Counted from the stretch's first letter, positions 1-9,707 are shown. The stretch: 64,000 nt of DNA from Shewanella glacialipiscicola (GCF_023283485.1 NZ_JAKILU010000010.1:62001-126000); one strand, 5' to 3'. The notes: generated by a model not told the origin, from the sequence alone. Made by a program: numbers and translations.

Positions 1-103
1 CGATATTAAATTGAACTCTTAGGCGTGAGTTACACTCAAAAAAGAGAATGTGTTAGTCTCCTGCCTAGTGAACCTATTTATAAGATTGATTTAAGGAATT
101 TTC

Positions 104-712
104 ATGAAAAAAGCATTACTTATGGCTGCGGCCTTGTTACTGGCGCCAATGGCCGTATTCGCTGCAGATTATCAAGAAGGTGTGCATTACACTGTGATTA
201 ATGATGGCCCAGCGACGGCAAAACCAGAAATTACTGAGTTTTTTTCCTTCTACTGCCCACACTGTTTTAATTTTGCTAAAACGGTAGTGCCAAAAATTAT
301 TGCAGACAAACCTGATGGTGTGGCTTTTAACCAAGCGCACGTTGATTTTATCGGTAAAGAAATGGGCGTAGAAATGTCACGTGCATTTGCAGTAGCACAT
401 CAATTAAATGTCGATGATAAAATCGATAATGCACTTTTTTCAGCTATCCATGATAAAAAACAAAATTTTACTAATCGTGATGATATCCGTGCTCTTTTTA
501 TCGCTAACGGTGTGGATGGTAAAACCTTCGACGCGGCCGCGGAATCTTTTATGGTGAAAGCGCAAATGGCTAAGATGAAGCGTGATACTGAAAATGCTAA
601 GTTAACCGGCGTACCGGCTTTGGTTGTTAATGGTAAATATCGCGTTGAAACCGGTTCAATCAAATCCTACGATGAGCTATTAGATATCGCTTTCTTTCTA
701 GCGAAGAAATAA
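104..712 (+). CDS. dsbA: Thiol:disulfide interchange protein DsbA
   Basis: Periplasmic oxidase that introduces disulfide bonds into exported proteins and is re-oxidised by DsbB. The 202-residue product starts with a typical signal peptide ending near AFA-AD (about residue 20). The thioredoxin-fold active site CPHC sits at residues 51-54 after FFSFY, and the cis-proline loop GVPA at about 169-172, both diagnostic of DsbA. Length is normal for the family. The start has an AAGGAA ribosome binding site a few bases upstream. A strong terminator follows at 782-808, so it probably ends its transcription unit. The upstream gene lies outside the window. Confidence 0.97.
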   Translation: MKKALLMAAALLLAPMAVFAADYQEGVHYTVINDGPATAKPEITEFFSFYCPHCFNFAKTVVPKIIADKPDGVAFNQAHVDFIGKEMGVEMSRAFAVAHQLNVDDKIDNALFSAIHDKKQNFTNRDDIRALFIANGVDGKTFDAAAESFMVKAQMAKMKRDTENAKLTGVPALVVNGKYRVETGSIKSYDELLDIAFFLAKK

Positions 713-781
713 TGCTGATGACGTTATCATGTCGCCGTTATACGAGCGGGTGATAATCCGTACCCATACAGTTGTTTGTTT

Positions 782-808
782 AAAGGAGCCTAACGGCTCC
801 TTTTTTAT
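782..808 (+). terminator. Rho-independent terminator after dsbA
   Basis: AAGGAGCC, loop TAAC, GGCTCCTT followed by a T run; perfect 8-bp stem 70 bases after the dsbA stop. Confidence 0.9.
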
Positions 809-894
809 TGCTTGTGACGGCAGTATTAAGTGTTGGCGTGAGTTAGCGACGTCGGGTTAAGCGCTTGAGATTATAGTTTATTGAATATATTGAT

Positions 895-963
895 AAAAAA
901 CAGGCAAAAAAAACCGTACTTCTTATAACAGAAAGTACGGACTTGAGCCAAGGGGCTCTTTTT
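895..963 (+). ncRNA. Candidate small RNA with two hairpins
   Basis: The gap between dsbA and ytfK holds two adjacent hairpins. The first is CCGTACTT (914-921) with AAGTACGG (933-940). The second is GAGCC-AAGG-GGCTC (945-958) followed by five T residues, a terminator shape on the plus strand. A weak promoter-like pair, TTGAGA at 865-870 and TATTGA at 888-893 (spacing 17), lies upstream and would give an RNA of about 65 nt. The first hairpin is preceded by a run of A, so on the minus strand it could instead be a terminator. No match to a named sRNA family was recognised. Confidence 0.3.
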
Positions 964-1197
964 CACCCTGAGTAACATGGTTAATTTAACAGGGCGTCAA
1001 AAAATTGGCAAGCGTCATTTTTATGGCTTTTGGTTTTTTTGTGATTGAGTTTAATATTGATAGTTTAACTAAATCAGATGATTGAAGTTTTTGGGTGCTC
1101 AAATATGAAAAATAGTCTGTCAACCATGCAACTCAAACAGTAAACCTTATGTCAAAGAGGGGAATCAATAACAACAAGAATGTTTATAGGTGGTCAT

Positions 1198-1410
1198 ATG
1201 AGAGTTTTCCCCGTTTACGCCCCTAAACTTATCGTTAAGCATGCGCGTATTTTTCTTACTGGTGTTATTTGGGTTAAAGATTTAGGACGACTAGAATTTG
1301 AGCGGGGACGGTTTTTACTACCAAGAAAAAGCCTGCCAAAAGTGAAGCAGGCTATTTTAGAGCTGAACGAACTCATTGAAGCGCAGAATTATCAAACCAA
1401 TTCAATTTAG
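1198..1410 (+). CDS. ytfK: YtfK family protein (DUF1107)
   Basis: Small basic protein of 70 residues. It matches the E. coli YtfK pattern of a KHARIFLTGVIWVKDLG segment, then LEFERGRFLLP, then a helical tail. E. coli YtfK (68 residues) has been reported to stimulate SpoT and so promote (p)ppGpp accumulation; transferring that role here is inference. The ATG at 1198 is chosen because AGGTGG at 1188-1193 precedes it and because it gives the family length. A longer frame from 1180 has no such support. It converges with zapB. Confidence 0.8.
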   Translation: MRVFPVYAPKLIVKHARIFLTGVIWVKDLGRLEFERGRFLLPRKSLPKVKQAILELNELIEAQNYQTNSI

Positions 1411-1479
1411 AGCGGGTTCGATTTAGAACCGGCTCAATTTAAATCTCATTTAGTTAGTATAGATTTCACGCCGCGCAGC

Positions 1480-1701
1480 TTAGATTTCGCTGTTTAGTAA
1501 ACCAACAAGACCGGTCACTTTTTCGTTCCAAGAAGTGAGTTCTTCCTGTAATTGTTGGTTTTGCTCATTCAACTGGTGATTGCGTTCATTTAAGGTCGAC
1601 GCTTTTTGCTTCTCTTCTTCAAGCTCCATTTTTAGAAGCTCGATAGTTTCGAGAGCAGCCTGGATTTTGGTTTCCAGTTTGGACAGTAATTCAAGGCTCA
1701 T
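1480..1701 (-). CDS. zapB: Cell division protein ZapB
   Basis: A 73-residue protein that is essentially one coiled coil: heptad-like leucines and many Glu, Gln and Lys residues from the N-terminal [12 protein letters not shown] to [17 protein letters not shown]. ZapB is a cytoplasmic, FtsZ-ring-associated factor that works with ZapA and MatP, and its usual length is 70-80 residues. The start ATG has a GGAGAG-like site a few bases upstream. It is monocistronic between ytfK (convergent) and the antiporter gene (divergent). Confidence 0.85.
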   Translation of the reverse strand: MSLELLSKLETKIQAALETIELLKMELEEEKQKASTLNERNHQLNEQNQQLQEELTSWNEKVTGLVGLLNSEI

Positions 1702-1880
1702 CTGGAGAGTCCTATGGTTTCTGGATGGGACTGTGATTCTAGCAGTGCCTTGAACTTAAGGAATAGCGATTCTTGCCGTTTGGTTAAAAAATAGCCTATT
1801 ACAGCGTTCTAAATTAAATTTTTTTGCATTTGTTATTAACTCGTTAGTATTCTTGGTTTTATTTTTTATCGGAATGGTCC

Positions 1881-3374
1881 ATGTCGTCTAGTCTGCTCGT
1901 CATACTCCCGTTACTGTTGACCTTAATTTTAGCCTTAGTTCTGCGTCGAACACTGGTGGCCTTAGGCGTCGGTATTGTTTCTGGCGCGTTATTGATTGCT
2001 CAGTTTGATCTGCTACAAACGGGGCTGTATTTGTTTGATATCGGTGTTAAACAATTTTATGCCCAAGGTGCTTGGCAAACATGGCATCTCAATGTGCTGT
2101 TAGCCATGTTGCTGCTCGGTAGCATGACGCAATTGTTAGCGCGTGGTGGTGCTGTTGGTCAGTTTGGTGATTGGTTGTATAGCCGTATTCGCACTGAGCG
2201 CCAGGCACGTCTTGGCGTAGTTTTTCTGGGTTGGTTAGTGTTTATCGACGGGATTTTTAGTTGTTTAGCAGTGGGTCATGTTTGCCAGCCTCTGAGCCAG
2301 CGTTATGGTATTCGCCATGAGCAGCTTGCTTACTTGGTCGACTCAAATGCTTCGCCCCTGTGTTCGTTACTGCCTTTTTCCAGTTGGGGCCCTTATGTGA
2401 TGGCGCTTATCGCTGGGATCAGTTTTTTGCCTATGTCGCCGCTGGAAGCGTTTATTGAAGTGGCCTTATTTAACTTTTACGCCATCGTGACCTTAGGTTT
2501 GTCTGTACTCGTCGCTTGGTATGGCGTGGGTTTTCGCTCTTTTGTTGCAGCGACTGCGGTGGAATCTTCTAGTACAGTCGAGGCCAAAGGTAATCCTTGG
2601 CTACTCGCTATCCCGATGCTGACTCTGTTATTGGCATCTGTGGGCCTAACTTTGTGGTCTGGTGCCGAGCAAGTCTCTACTTGGGACATATCACTCTGGT
2701 TGGCTAAGGCCGATATTGGCGCCTCTATGCGCGATGCTTGTTTGTTGGCGACCTTGGTCACTCTGATTATGTTGGGCTTATCTGGTCGACGTTTTACGGC
2801 GTTAGTGGGTGATTTGAGTTATGGGGTACGCATGATTGCCTTTGCTATCGCCATTTTACTCTGCACTTGGATGATTGGCGCGGTGATCCAAGATCTTGGC
2901 GTGGCGAAATTGTTGGCCACTTGGGCTAAAGCTTACCTGTCGCCAAACTTGCTGGTGGCGGGGATGTTTTTACTCTGCGCGATGATGGCTTTTGCGACGG
3001 GATCGAGTTGGGGCACATTTGCCATTATGATCCCTATTGGCGCCGAGATTGCCCATAACTTAGATGCTAATTTATTATTACCGGTATTGAGTGCTGTGAT
3101 GGCAGGGTCAGTTTTTGGCGATCACTGCTCGCCAATATCAGATACTAGCGTGCTCAGTGCCACCAGTTCAGGTTGCGCTCCCCATGACCATGTCGTGACT
3201 CAGTTGCCCTTTGCGTTAATCGCAGCATGCTCGGCCTTGGTTGGATTCCAATTAGTGAATTTAGCTGTGCCAACACCATTGGTGTGGTTGGGCATAGTGA
3301 GTTGCGGTATTGGCTTATTTGCTTTGATGGCGCGTTTTTACACGCCTTGGCCTAAGTTAGAATCGCAGACATAA
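1881..3374 (+). CDS. NhaC-family Na+/H+ antiporter
   Basis: Inner-membrane protein of 497 residues with about 11-12 hydrophobic segments spread over its length. Features of the NhaC/ArsB-like fold are visible: an inner GIFSCLAVGHVCQPL region, a conserved ATGSSWGTFAIMIPIGAEIA segment and the SVFGDHCSPISDTSVLSATSSGC signature near residue 415-435, which is typical of NhaC proteins. It probably exchanges Na+ for protons; other NhaC members exchange organic acids (malate/lactate), so the substrate is uncertain. The ATG at 1881 follows a weak GGA site. The next gene, a RidA-type protein, starts 80 bases downstream and could be cotranscribed. Confidence 0.85.
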   Translation: MSSSLLVILPLLLTLILALVLRRTLVALGVGIVSGALLIAQFDLLQTGLYLFDIGVKQFYAQGAWQTWHLNVLLAMLLLGSMTQLLARGGAVGQFGDWLYSRIRTERQARLGVVFLGWLVFIDGIFSCLAVGHVCQPLSQRYGIRHEQLAYLVDSNASPLCSLLPFSSWGPYVMALIAGISFLPMSPLEAFIEVALFNFYAIVTLGLSVLVAWYGVGFRSFVAATAVESSSTVEAKGNPWLLAIPMLTLLLASVGLTLWSGAEQVSTWDISLWLAKADIGASMRDACLLATLVTLIMLGLSGRRFTALVGDLSYGVRMIAFAIAILLCTWMIGAVIQDLGVAKLLATWAKAYLSPNLLVAGMFLLCAMMAFATGSSWGTFAIMIPIGAEIAHNLDANLLLPVLSAVMAGSVFGDHCSPISDTSVLSATSSGCAPHDHVVTQLPFALIAACSALVGFQLVNLAVPTPLVWLGIVSCGIGLFALMARFYTPWPKLESQT

Positions 3375-3454
3375 CGCCTATTTATCGCTAAAATGGCCGA
3401 TTCGGTTTAAGCCGAAGCCTTTATTCAAATGTTGTGATTTAAGAGATAAACAAT

Positions 3455-3808
3455 ATGAGTATTACCCGTTTAGATGTTGGTGTTCGCATGAGTAGCGTAG
3501 TGATCTACCAAGGTGCTGTGTATTTATGTGGCCAAGTGGCGAAAGATAAGTATCAAAATATTACTGAACAAACCGTCACTATGCTCGAGGAAGTGGATAC
3601 CTTGCTCGCGCAGGCGGGCAGTTCGCGCGAGCATTTACTGTCAGCGACTATTTATTTGAAAGATATGGCAGATTACGATGCGATGAATGCTGTATGGGAT
3701 GCTTGGGTGCCAACAGGGCATGCGCCTGCCCGAGCTTGCGTACAAGCGGCGATTGCAGAGCCTGAATATTTAGTTGAAATCTCGGTTGTTGCGGCGGTTG
3801 CGGAATAA
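3455..3808 (+). CDS. RidA family protein, YoaB-like
   Basis: A 117-residue YjgF/YER057c/UK114 family protein. It carries the family core [23 protein letters not shown] and the APARACVQA motif, whose arginine corresponds to the catalytic arginine of RidA enamine/imine deaminases. The N-terminus ([19 protein letters not shown]) resembles E. coli YoaB rather than RidA itself. RidA proteins hydrolyse reactive 2-aminoacrylate and related imines released by PLP enzymes such as threonine deaminase. Its place 200 bases before ilvE fits a link to branched-chain amino acid metabolism, but whether this subgroup has that activity is not known from sequence. Confidence 0.85.
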   Translation: MSITRLDVGVRMSSVVIYQGAVYLCGQVAKDKYQNITEQTVTMLEEVDTLLAQAGSSREHLLSATIYLKDMADYDAMNAVWDAWVPTGHAPARACVQAAIAEPEYLVEISVVAAVAE

Positions 3809-4011
3809 GGAATGTGCGCGAAAGAGCAGAGTATAGTGACGCTGATATGCGTAATACTGGGTTATTACGACGGGTTATTTGTGGTTGAAAATGATGTTGA
3901 TCCAATGGAATAATATTTTTTTAGCGGTTAGGCCATGAAGCGCATGTGCTTTCCTTGACTTTATTCCAGTCGCTCCCTAGTCTGCTTGTTCAGTAATTAA
4001 GGTGGTATGTG

Positions 4012-5103
4012 ATGGAAATAACTTACAATTTAAAATCTGCGTCCGAGCGCCGTACTGAGCAATTTGAGCCCGAGGGAAATGTGGGCTTCGGTAGCCTCAG
4101 AACCGATCATATGTTTTTGGTGGATTATAGTGATGGTGAATGGCGCGACCCGCGTATTGTTCCCTATGGTCCATTTGAAATGGCACCGGGTGCAATGGCG
4201 TTGCATTATGGCCAGTCAATCTTCGAAGGCGCAAAGGCCTTTATGCACGAAGATGGTGAGATTTACACTTTCCGGATTAATAAAAATGCAGAGCGAATGA
4301 ATTGCTCCGCTGATATCGTCTGTATTCCTAATATTAACGAACAAATGCAAATGGATGCGATCAATGCGTTGATCGATGTTGACCGTCTGTGGTTCCCAAT
4401 GCAAGAAGGTGCGTGTCTGTATATTCGGCCCTTTATTTTTGCAACTGAAGACCGTCTATCCGTTAGCCCAAGCTCGCGTTATACCTTCTGTGTGGTGTTA
4501 AGCCCCAGTGGTGCTTATTACGCAGCAGGCGTGAACAAAGGCATACGTTTGCTTATCAGTAAAACATTCCATCGGGCCGTATCGGGTGGCACTGGCGCTT
4601 CAAAAGCAGCGGGTAACTACGCGGCTTCGTTGCGTGCGGGTAAAGCGGCAGCGCAGTTTGGTGCTTCACAAGTATTGTATTTAGATTCAACTAATCAACA
4701 GCTTGAAGAAGCTGGCGCGATGAACCATTTTCATATTCTGAAAGATGGCACAGTCATCATCCCTACCTTCACCGACACGATTTTGAAATCTATTACTTCA
4801 CAGTCCATCATGGAATTGGGAGAGTTGTTAGGTTGTGAAGTGCGCCAAGAGACGGTCATGCTCGATAAATTTATCGCTGATATTGAATCAGGCGAGATTA
4901 TCGAAGCGGGAGGTTTTGGTACAGCGGCCGTGGTTTCGGCTGTTGGATCCTATATTTTTGAAGATGGACATATTGTCACTGTGGGCAATGGCGAAGTGGG
5001 CGAGCACGTACAACGTATTTATAAATTGTATACCGACATCCAAAAGGGCCACACTCAAGGCCCTGCTGGCTGGGTTAAGCGTGTTGAACGGCAGTTATAT
5101 TGA
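4012..5103 (+). CDS. ilvE: Branched-chain-amino-acid aminotransferase
   Basis: PLP-dependent (fold type IV) transaminase catalysing the last step of Ile, Val and Leu synthesis. The 363-residue length and the pattern ALHYGQSIFEGAKAF, then LYIRPFIFATE, then GASKAAGNYAASL (Schiff-base Lys region), and EEAGAMNHF belong to the longer type II BCAT group rather than the 309-residue enterobacterial IlvE. The ATG at 4012 has AAGGTGG six bases upstream; an in-frame GTG at 4009 is possible. It stands alone, with its own terminator, about 20 kb from the other ilv genes instead of between ilvM and ilvD. Confidence 0.95.
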   Translation: MEITYNLKSASERRTEQFEPEGNVGFGSLRTDHMFLVDYSDGEWRDPRIVPYGPFEMAPGAMALHYGQSIFEGAKAFMHEDGEIYTFRINKNAERMNCSADIVCIPNINEQMQMDAINALIDVDRLWFPMQEGACLYIRPFIFATEDRLSVSPSSRYTFCVVLSPSGAYYAAGVNKGIRLLISKTFHRAVSGGTGASKAAGNYAASLRAGKAAAQFGASQVLYLDSTNQQLEEAGAMNHFHILKDGTVIIPTFTDTILKSITSQSIMELGELLGCEVRQETVMLDKFIADIESGEIIEAGGFGTAAVVSAVGSYIFEDGHIVTVGNGEVGEHVQRIYKLYTDIQKGHTQGPAGWVKRVERQLY

Positions 5104-5108
5104 TGATT

Positions 5109-5133
5109 AAAGGCTCCTAGGAGCCTTTTTTAT
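5109..5133 (+). terminator. Rho-independent terminator after ilvE
   Basis: AAAGGCTC-CTAG-GAGCCTTTTTT immediately after the ilvE stop; near-perfect hairpin plus T run. Confidence 0.92.
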
Positions 5134-5183
5134 TAGCTTGAATTTGAGATAACACATCGCTAGCGTTTAAATACTATCGCATA

Positions 5184-8100
5184 TTAAAGTGATTTTTTCT
5201 TAGGTTGATTTTTTAACAATGTTAAAAAGTCTTCTGCAATTAATGGTTTGCTGAGTAAGAAACCTTGCACTTGATCGCATCCTTGTAGCGCCAAGAAATT
5301 AAGTTGATCTTGGGTTTCTACGCCTTCAGCAACCACGTTTAACTCTAAGCTATGGGCCAAGGCAATAATGGCGCTGGTAATGGCGGCATCGTCGGGATCA
5401 TGGGTAATATCTCGTACAAATTCACGGTCGATTTTTAAAGTATCGATCGGGAAGCGTTTTAAATAGCTTAGGCTCGAATAGCCAGTGCCAAAATCATCTA
5501 CGGCGATGGTCAATCCAAGGGCCTTGAGCTGAGATAAAATGCTGACCGATTCCTGTGGATTACCCATAATCATCGACTCAGTCAGTTCGAGTTCAAGCGA
5601 CTGTGCGGGTAAGCCCGATACCGCTAAAGCCACTTCAATGGTAGAAATGATATCGGCTTTGAGCTGGCGTGCGGAGAGGTTAACCGCAATGGTGATACCA
5701 TCGAATCCCAGATCATTCCATTGTGCTAACTGTTGGCAAGCGTGATTAATAACCCAGTGGCCAATCTGATTAATGATGCCGGTTTCTTCCGCCAGTGGAA
5801 TAAATTCTACGGGTGAAATAGGCCCCAATTCGGTGTGATGCCAACGTAATAGCGCTTCTAGTCCTGTGAGTGTCCCATCTCGTACACAGAACTTAGGTTG
5901 ATAAACGAGGCTGAGTTCATTGCGTTGAATCGCTTGCTTCAAGCCTGCTTCGAGCTGCACATGGCGAGTGGCCACCTCATTTAATTTATGAGTATAAAAT
6001 TGGAAATTATTACGACCGGACGATTTAGCGTGGTACATCGCAGTGTCAGCAAATTTGATCAGTGAGTCAGCATCCTTGGCGTCGCTAGGGTAAAGGCTTA
6101 TACCGATAGAGGTCGAAATAGTTAGTGATTTATCATCTAATAAAAAGGGTGCTTGGAAGGCTTTGAGCACTTTTTCTGCGATGACAGTGACGGCTTTTAT
6201 GGTCGCCACGCCTTCTAAAATGATGGTAAATTCATCACCACCTAAACGTGCAACGGTATCACCATCCCGCACCGCATTTTGTAAACGTCGTGCGACGGCC
6301 TTGAGCAGCATATCCCCTACATGGTGTCCCATAGAATCGTTAATATGCTTGAAACGATCGAGATCTAAAAATAATAAGGCGACAATATTCTGGGTTCTGT
6401 GGGCGTGAGAAATCGCATGATTGAGCCTGTCGTGGAATAAAGTTCGATTAGGTAAATCAGTTAATGTATCGAAACTGGCAAGAAAACGTAGATCTTCTTC
6501 GGCTTTTTTCCGCTCTGTAATATCGGTAAATACCGCAACGAAATGGCGGGTTTCACCTTTTATATCGATGACTTGATTAATCTCGAGCCAGACTAAAATA
6601 GCGCGGCGTTGTTTGTTGCGGATCCAAATTTCACCGACCCAATGTTTGTGGTGCAGTAATTGTTGTTCAATGATCGTAAACAACTCTCGCTGCTGACGAT
6701 TATAGGCTAAACGAATGAAGTGCTTATTGTTGATTTGGTGTTCGGTATAGCCAGTGATCGTACAAAAAGCTGGATTCACCGAGCGAATCCGATAGTCTAA
6801 ATCTGCGACAACAACAGCCTCGTTCATACTGTTAAGTACTTGAGATGAGAGAATTAATTCATTCTCTATTAGTTTTCGAGAGGTAATGTTACGGTTGGTC
6901 CCCGCCATACGAATAGGATGGTCGAGGTTATCTTTCTCAACCACTTTGCCGCGATCTAAAATCCATATCCAATGACCCGTTGAACACTTGACACGGTACT
7001 CTATTTCAAAAAATGGTGTATAGCCTTGGAGATGCTCATTGAGTTCAAGTGCGAACCTTTCTCTGTCCTCTGGGTGCATATTTTCATGGGCTAAGTCATC
7101 ACCATCTGCCTGTGGAATGGATGAGTCTATATTGGTTCTATAGACTTTATTCTCTTTAATATTCCAGTCCCACATCCCATCGCCAGAGGCCCAGAGCGCG
7201 AGCTTAAGCCGTTCTTCTGAGGCGCGGATGCTTGTTTCAAATTCTTTTTGTTGTTGGCGTTTTTTCTTACGCCAGAGGATTATCCAAGCAAGCAGCCCGA
7301 TGCTGGCAATGGCGTATAACCAATACGCAGTTTGAGTCAGATAAAATGGCGGCCGCACCGTAAGATTAACGACTAATGTATCATCACCAGCCGTGTTGTA
7401 TTGCAGCGCATGTTTGACGTGTAGTTGATAATGACCGGGATTAATGTTGGTGAAGGTAATTTCATTACCGCTGGGCAAATTGTGCCATTGGTTATCGAAT
7501 CCTTTGAGGAAATAACTAAAATGGTTTTTACCTGAGTAGCTGAAATCTAATGATGTGACTTCAAAGCTAATGAGTTGCTCGTTATAGTCCATCACTATAT
7601 CGGGTGGGCTACTTAAGTTAAGAATCGTGTGGCCTTTTCCTGCAATGCTATAGCCAGTCAGCGCGACTTTAACATCGGGTCTTTTATCGGGAATCAATGT
7701 TGGATCGAAGTGATTAATGCCGCGAATGCCCCCAAACCAGAGACCGCCATTGTTATCTTTTAATTTTACTCCGCCATTAAACTCCAGCGCCTGCAGTCCC
7801 TCTTGTTCATTGAAAATAATGATGTGATTTGTTGCAGGATTAAGTTTGCCTATCCCGGCATTACTACTAAACCAAATATTATGTTGTTCATCTTCGAGTA
7901 AGGCGTAGATAGTATCGCTTGGTAAACCTTGTTCTCGAGTGTAATGACTAAAGCCCGCACTGGGATTTTGAGCTGATAGTTTACTGATCCCACCATGGGT
8001 GGCGAACCATACATCGCCCGATGTCGTCACTAAAATATCGCGTATACGGTTATTGATGAGGCTTTTTTTATCTAAGGGTAGGTGATAATAAGCTTGGCCA

Positions 8101-9707
8101 ATACCCGTTTGCATATCCAGTTTAAGCAGTCCATTAAGTGTACCCAGCCAGAGTGTGTTGTTCTGTGCTCGTAGGATTAAAATTCGATTTTGATCCGGAT
8201 GGAAATGCGCAATATTTGCTAACGGTATAGAGGTGAATTTATCCGAGCCTGCGACTTTGCGATACAGTGCTTGGGTGGTTGCGACCCAGAAGTCGCCTTG
8301 ATCATCAATGGCTAAACTGCGGATGTAATTAGCTTCGACATCTTTAGTGGTGTCTTCAACCATGTTAAGTAAAGTGAATTGTCCATTAGGGGAAAGCCGC
8401 CCTAGTCCATAATTACTGGCAAGCCAGAGTACGCCTTCTTTATCTTGAGTAATGTCTCGTATAATTAGATTTAAGTTGCGTGGGCCGCGTCCTAATGCCT
8501 GTGCAAATAACGACGTGTAGTGCTCATAGCGCCCATTGGGTAGGAGGCGTTTAAGCCCCGCGCCTTCAGTACCCACCCATAGTGCGTTATCTTTACTGCG
8601 AAATAAGCTACGGATGTTATTGCTCTGCTGTGGCCATTCAGCGTTATAGTCAAAAATATGCTGAAAATATTGATGCCGTTTATTGAGCTGATCTAAACCT
8701 AAATAATTGGTCCCCAGCCATAAATTACCAAAGGGATCTTGCAGTAAACTCAATATATTATTTGCGCTAATACTGTCGGTCCGCTTTGAGTCAAATTTGT
8801 GATAACTTGCTTCAAATACGGATTGTCTTTGAGTTAATTGTATAAGCCCTGCTTCTGGCCCTACGGCCCAAAAATCACCTTGTTCGGTCTGGATAAAATC
8901 TTTGATATAAGGTACGGAATCATCGGTTTGCCAAAGCACATTACCTTGTTGTGTGGCGAGGTTGTAATGCCATAATTGATTACCTAGAGCCAAGATAACC
9001 TCATTGGCAGAGCTTGCCTTAATTTGATTGGCAGTAGCATTGTTTGGCACATTTAAGCGGGTTATCGTACTCGCGCTAACGGCAAAAACGCCGCTACTTT
9101 GAGTGCCTGCAAGTAAGTAAGTGTTATCGACATTAGCAAGGCTGGTTATGTAGGGTGCGACGTTATTCTCATTACTGAGATTGACTCGAGTAATATGCTG
9201 ACTTTTAATCGATAGGGAGAATAAACCTGCTTTGGTACCTATCCAGAGCGTATTGCCCACTAGGTTGAGTTTAGTGGTGCGGGGCTCTGTGAGGCCTTGT
9301 TCTTGGCCAAAATGCTGAAAAGTTCCAGTATTAAGATCGAGCCGATTTATCCCCTGACCAAAGGTTGAAACCCAAATATAACCCTCTTGATCTTGAATAA
9401 TATCGGAGACATAACTCTCTGAGATACTGGTTGGATCATTGGGAGAGTGCGTAAAAATGCTAAAATCATAGCCATTATAAGCGTGTAAACCATCTTGAGT
9501 ACCAATCCAAAGCATGCCAGCCTTGTCCATAAACAAGCTGGTAATAGAATTCTGGTTTAAGCCATCTACGCTACGAATGTGTTCAAATTTGAGTTGGCTA
9601 TTAATCGAATCCAATGATTGTGCCAATCCATTCGAAGGGCTCCCAAGTACACTCAGTACACCGAGAAAACATAGAATTAGTCTATGGAATAATTGGCTCA
9701 AATTCAT
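5184..9707 (-). CDS. Beta-propeller PAS/GGDEF/EAL sensor protein
   Basis: A membrane-bound c-di-GMP signalling protein of about 1507 residues. From the N-terminus it has a signal peptide (hydrophobic LILCFLGVLSVL) and then about twelve Reg_prop-type repeats of the form (L/V)W(I/V/F)(G/S/A)T..GL, expected to fold into two periplasmic beta-propellers. A Y_Y_Y-like Ig domain, one transmembrane helix (AYWLYAIASIGLLAWIILW, about residue 800) with a basic exit, and two PAS/PAC domains follow. GGDEF lies at about 1156 and EAL at about 1284. The GGDEF motif is intact with an RxxD inhibitory site (RDGD) upstream. The EAL domain keeps EALLRW, ELTES and DDFGTGYSSL, so both catalytic activities look possible. 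There is no histidine kinase module. ATG 9707 is preferred over an upstream GTG at 9728 because it begins the signal peptide. Confidence 0.9.
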   Translation of the reverse strand: MNLSQLFHRLILCFLGVLSVLGSPSNGLAQSLDSINSQLKFEHIRSVDGLNQNSITSLFMDKAGMLWIGTQDGLHAYNGYDFSIFTHSPNDPTSISESYVSDIIQDQEGYIWVSTFGQGINRLDLNTGTFQHFGQEQGLTEPRTTKLNLVGNTLWIGTKAGLFSLSIKSQHITRVNLSNENNVAPYITSLANVDNTYLLAGTQSSGVFAVSASTITRLNVPNNATANQIKASSANEVILALGNQLWHYNLATQQGNVLWQTDDSVPYIKDFIQTEQGDFWAVGPEAGLIQLTQRQSVFEASYHKFDSKRTDSISANNILSLLQDPFGNLWLGTNYLGLDQLNKRHQYFQHIFDYNAEWPQQSNNIRSLFRSKDNALWVGTEGAGLKRLLPNGRYEHYTSLFAQALGRGPRNLNLIIRDITQDKEGVLWLASNYGLGRLSPNGQFTLLNMVEDTTKDVEANYIRSLAIDDQGDFWVATTQALYRKVAGSDKFTSIPLANIAHFHPDQNRILILRAQNNTLWLGTLNGLLKLDMQTGIGQAYYHLPLDKKSLINNRIRDILVTTSGDVWFATHGGISKLSAQNPSAGFSHYTREQGLPSDTIYALLEDEQHNIWFSSNAGIGKLNPATNHIIIFNEQEGLQALEFNGGVKLKDNNGGLWFGGIRGINHFDPTLIPDKRPDVKVALTGYSIAGKGHTILNLSSPPDIVMDYNEQLISFEVTSLDFSYSGKNHFSYFLKGFDNQWHNLPSGNEITFTNINPGHYQLHVKHALQYNTAGDDTLVVNLTVRPPFYLTQTAYWLYAIASIGLLAWIILWRKKKRQQQKEFETSIRASEERLKLALWASGDGMWDWNIKENKVYRTNIDSSIPQADGDDLAHENMHPEDRERFALELNEHLQGYTPFFEIEYRVKCSTGHWIWILDRGKVVEKDNLDHPIRMAGTNRNITSRKLIENELILSSQVLNSMNEAVVVADLDYRIRSVNPAFCTITGYTEHQINNKHFIRLAYNRQQRELFTIIEQQLLHHKHWVGEIWIRNKQRRAILVWLEINQVIDIKGETRHFVAVFTDITERKKAEEDLRFLASFDTLTDLPNRTLFHDRLNHAISHAHRTQNIVALLFLDLDRFKHINDSMGHHVGDMLLKAVARRLQNAVRDGDTVARLGGDEFTIILEGVATIKAVTVIAEKVLKAFQAPFLLDDKSLTISTSIGISLYPSDAKDADSLIKFADTAMYHAKSSGRNNFQFYTHKLNEVATRHVQLEAGLKQAIQRNELSLVYQPKFCVRDGTLTGLEALLRWHHTELGPISPVEFIPLAEETGIINQIGHWVINHACQQLAQWNDLGFDGITIAVNLSARQLKADIISTIEVALAVSGLPAQSLELELTESMIMGNPQESVSILSQLKALGLTIAVDDFGTGYSSLSYLKRFPIDTLKIDREFVRDITHDPDDAAITSAIIALAHSLELNVVAEGVETQDQLNFLALQGCDQVQGFLLSKPLIAEDFLTLLKNQPKKKSL

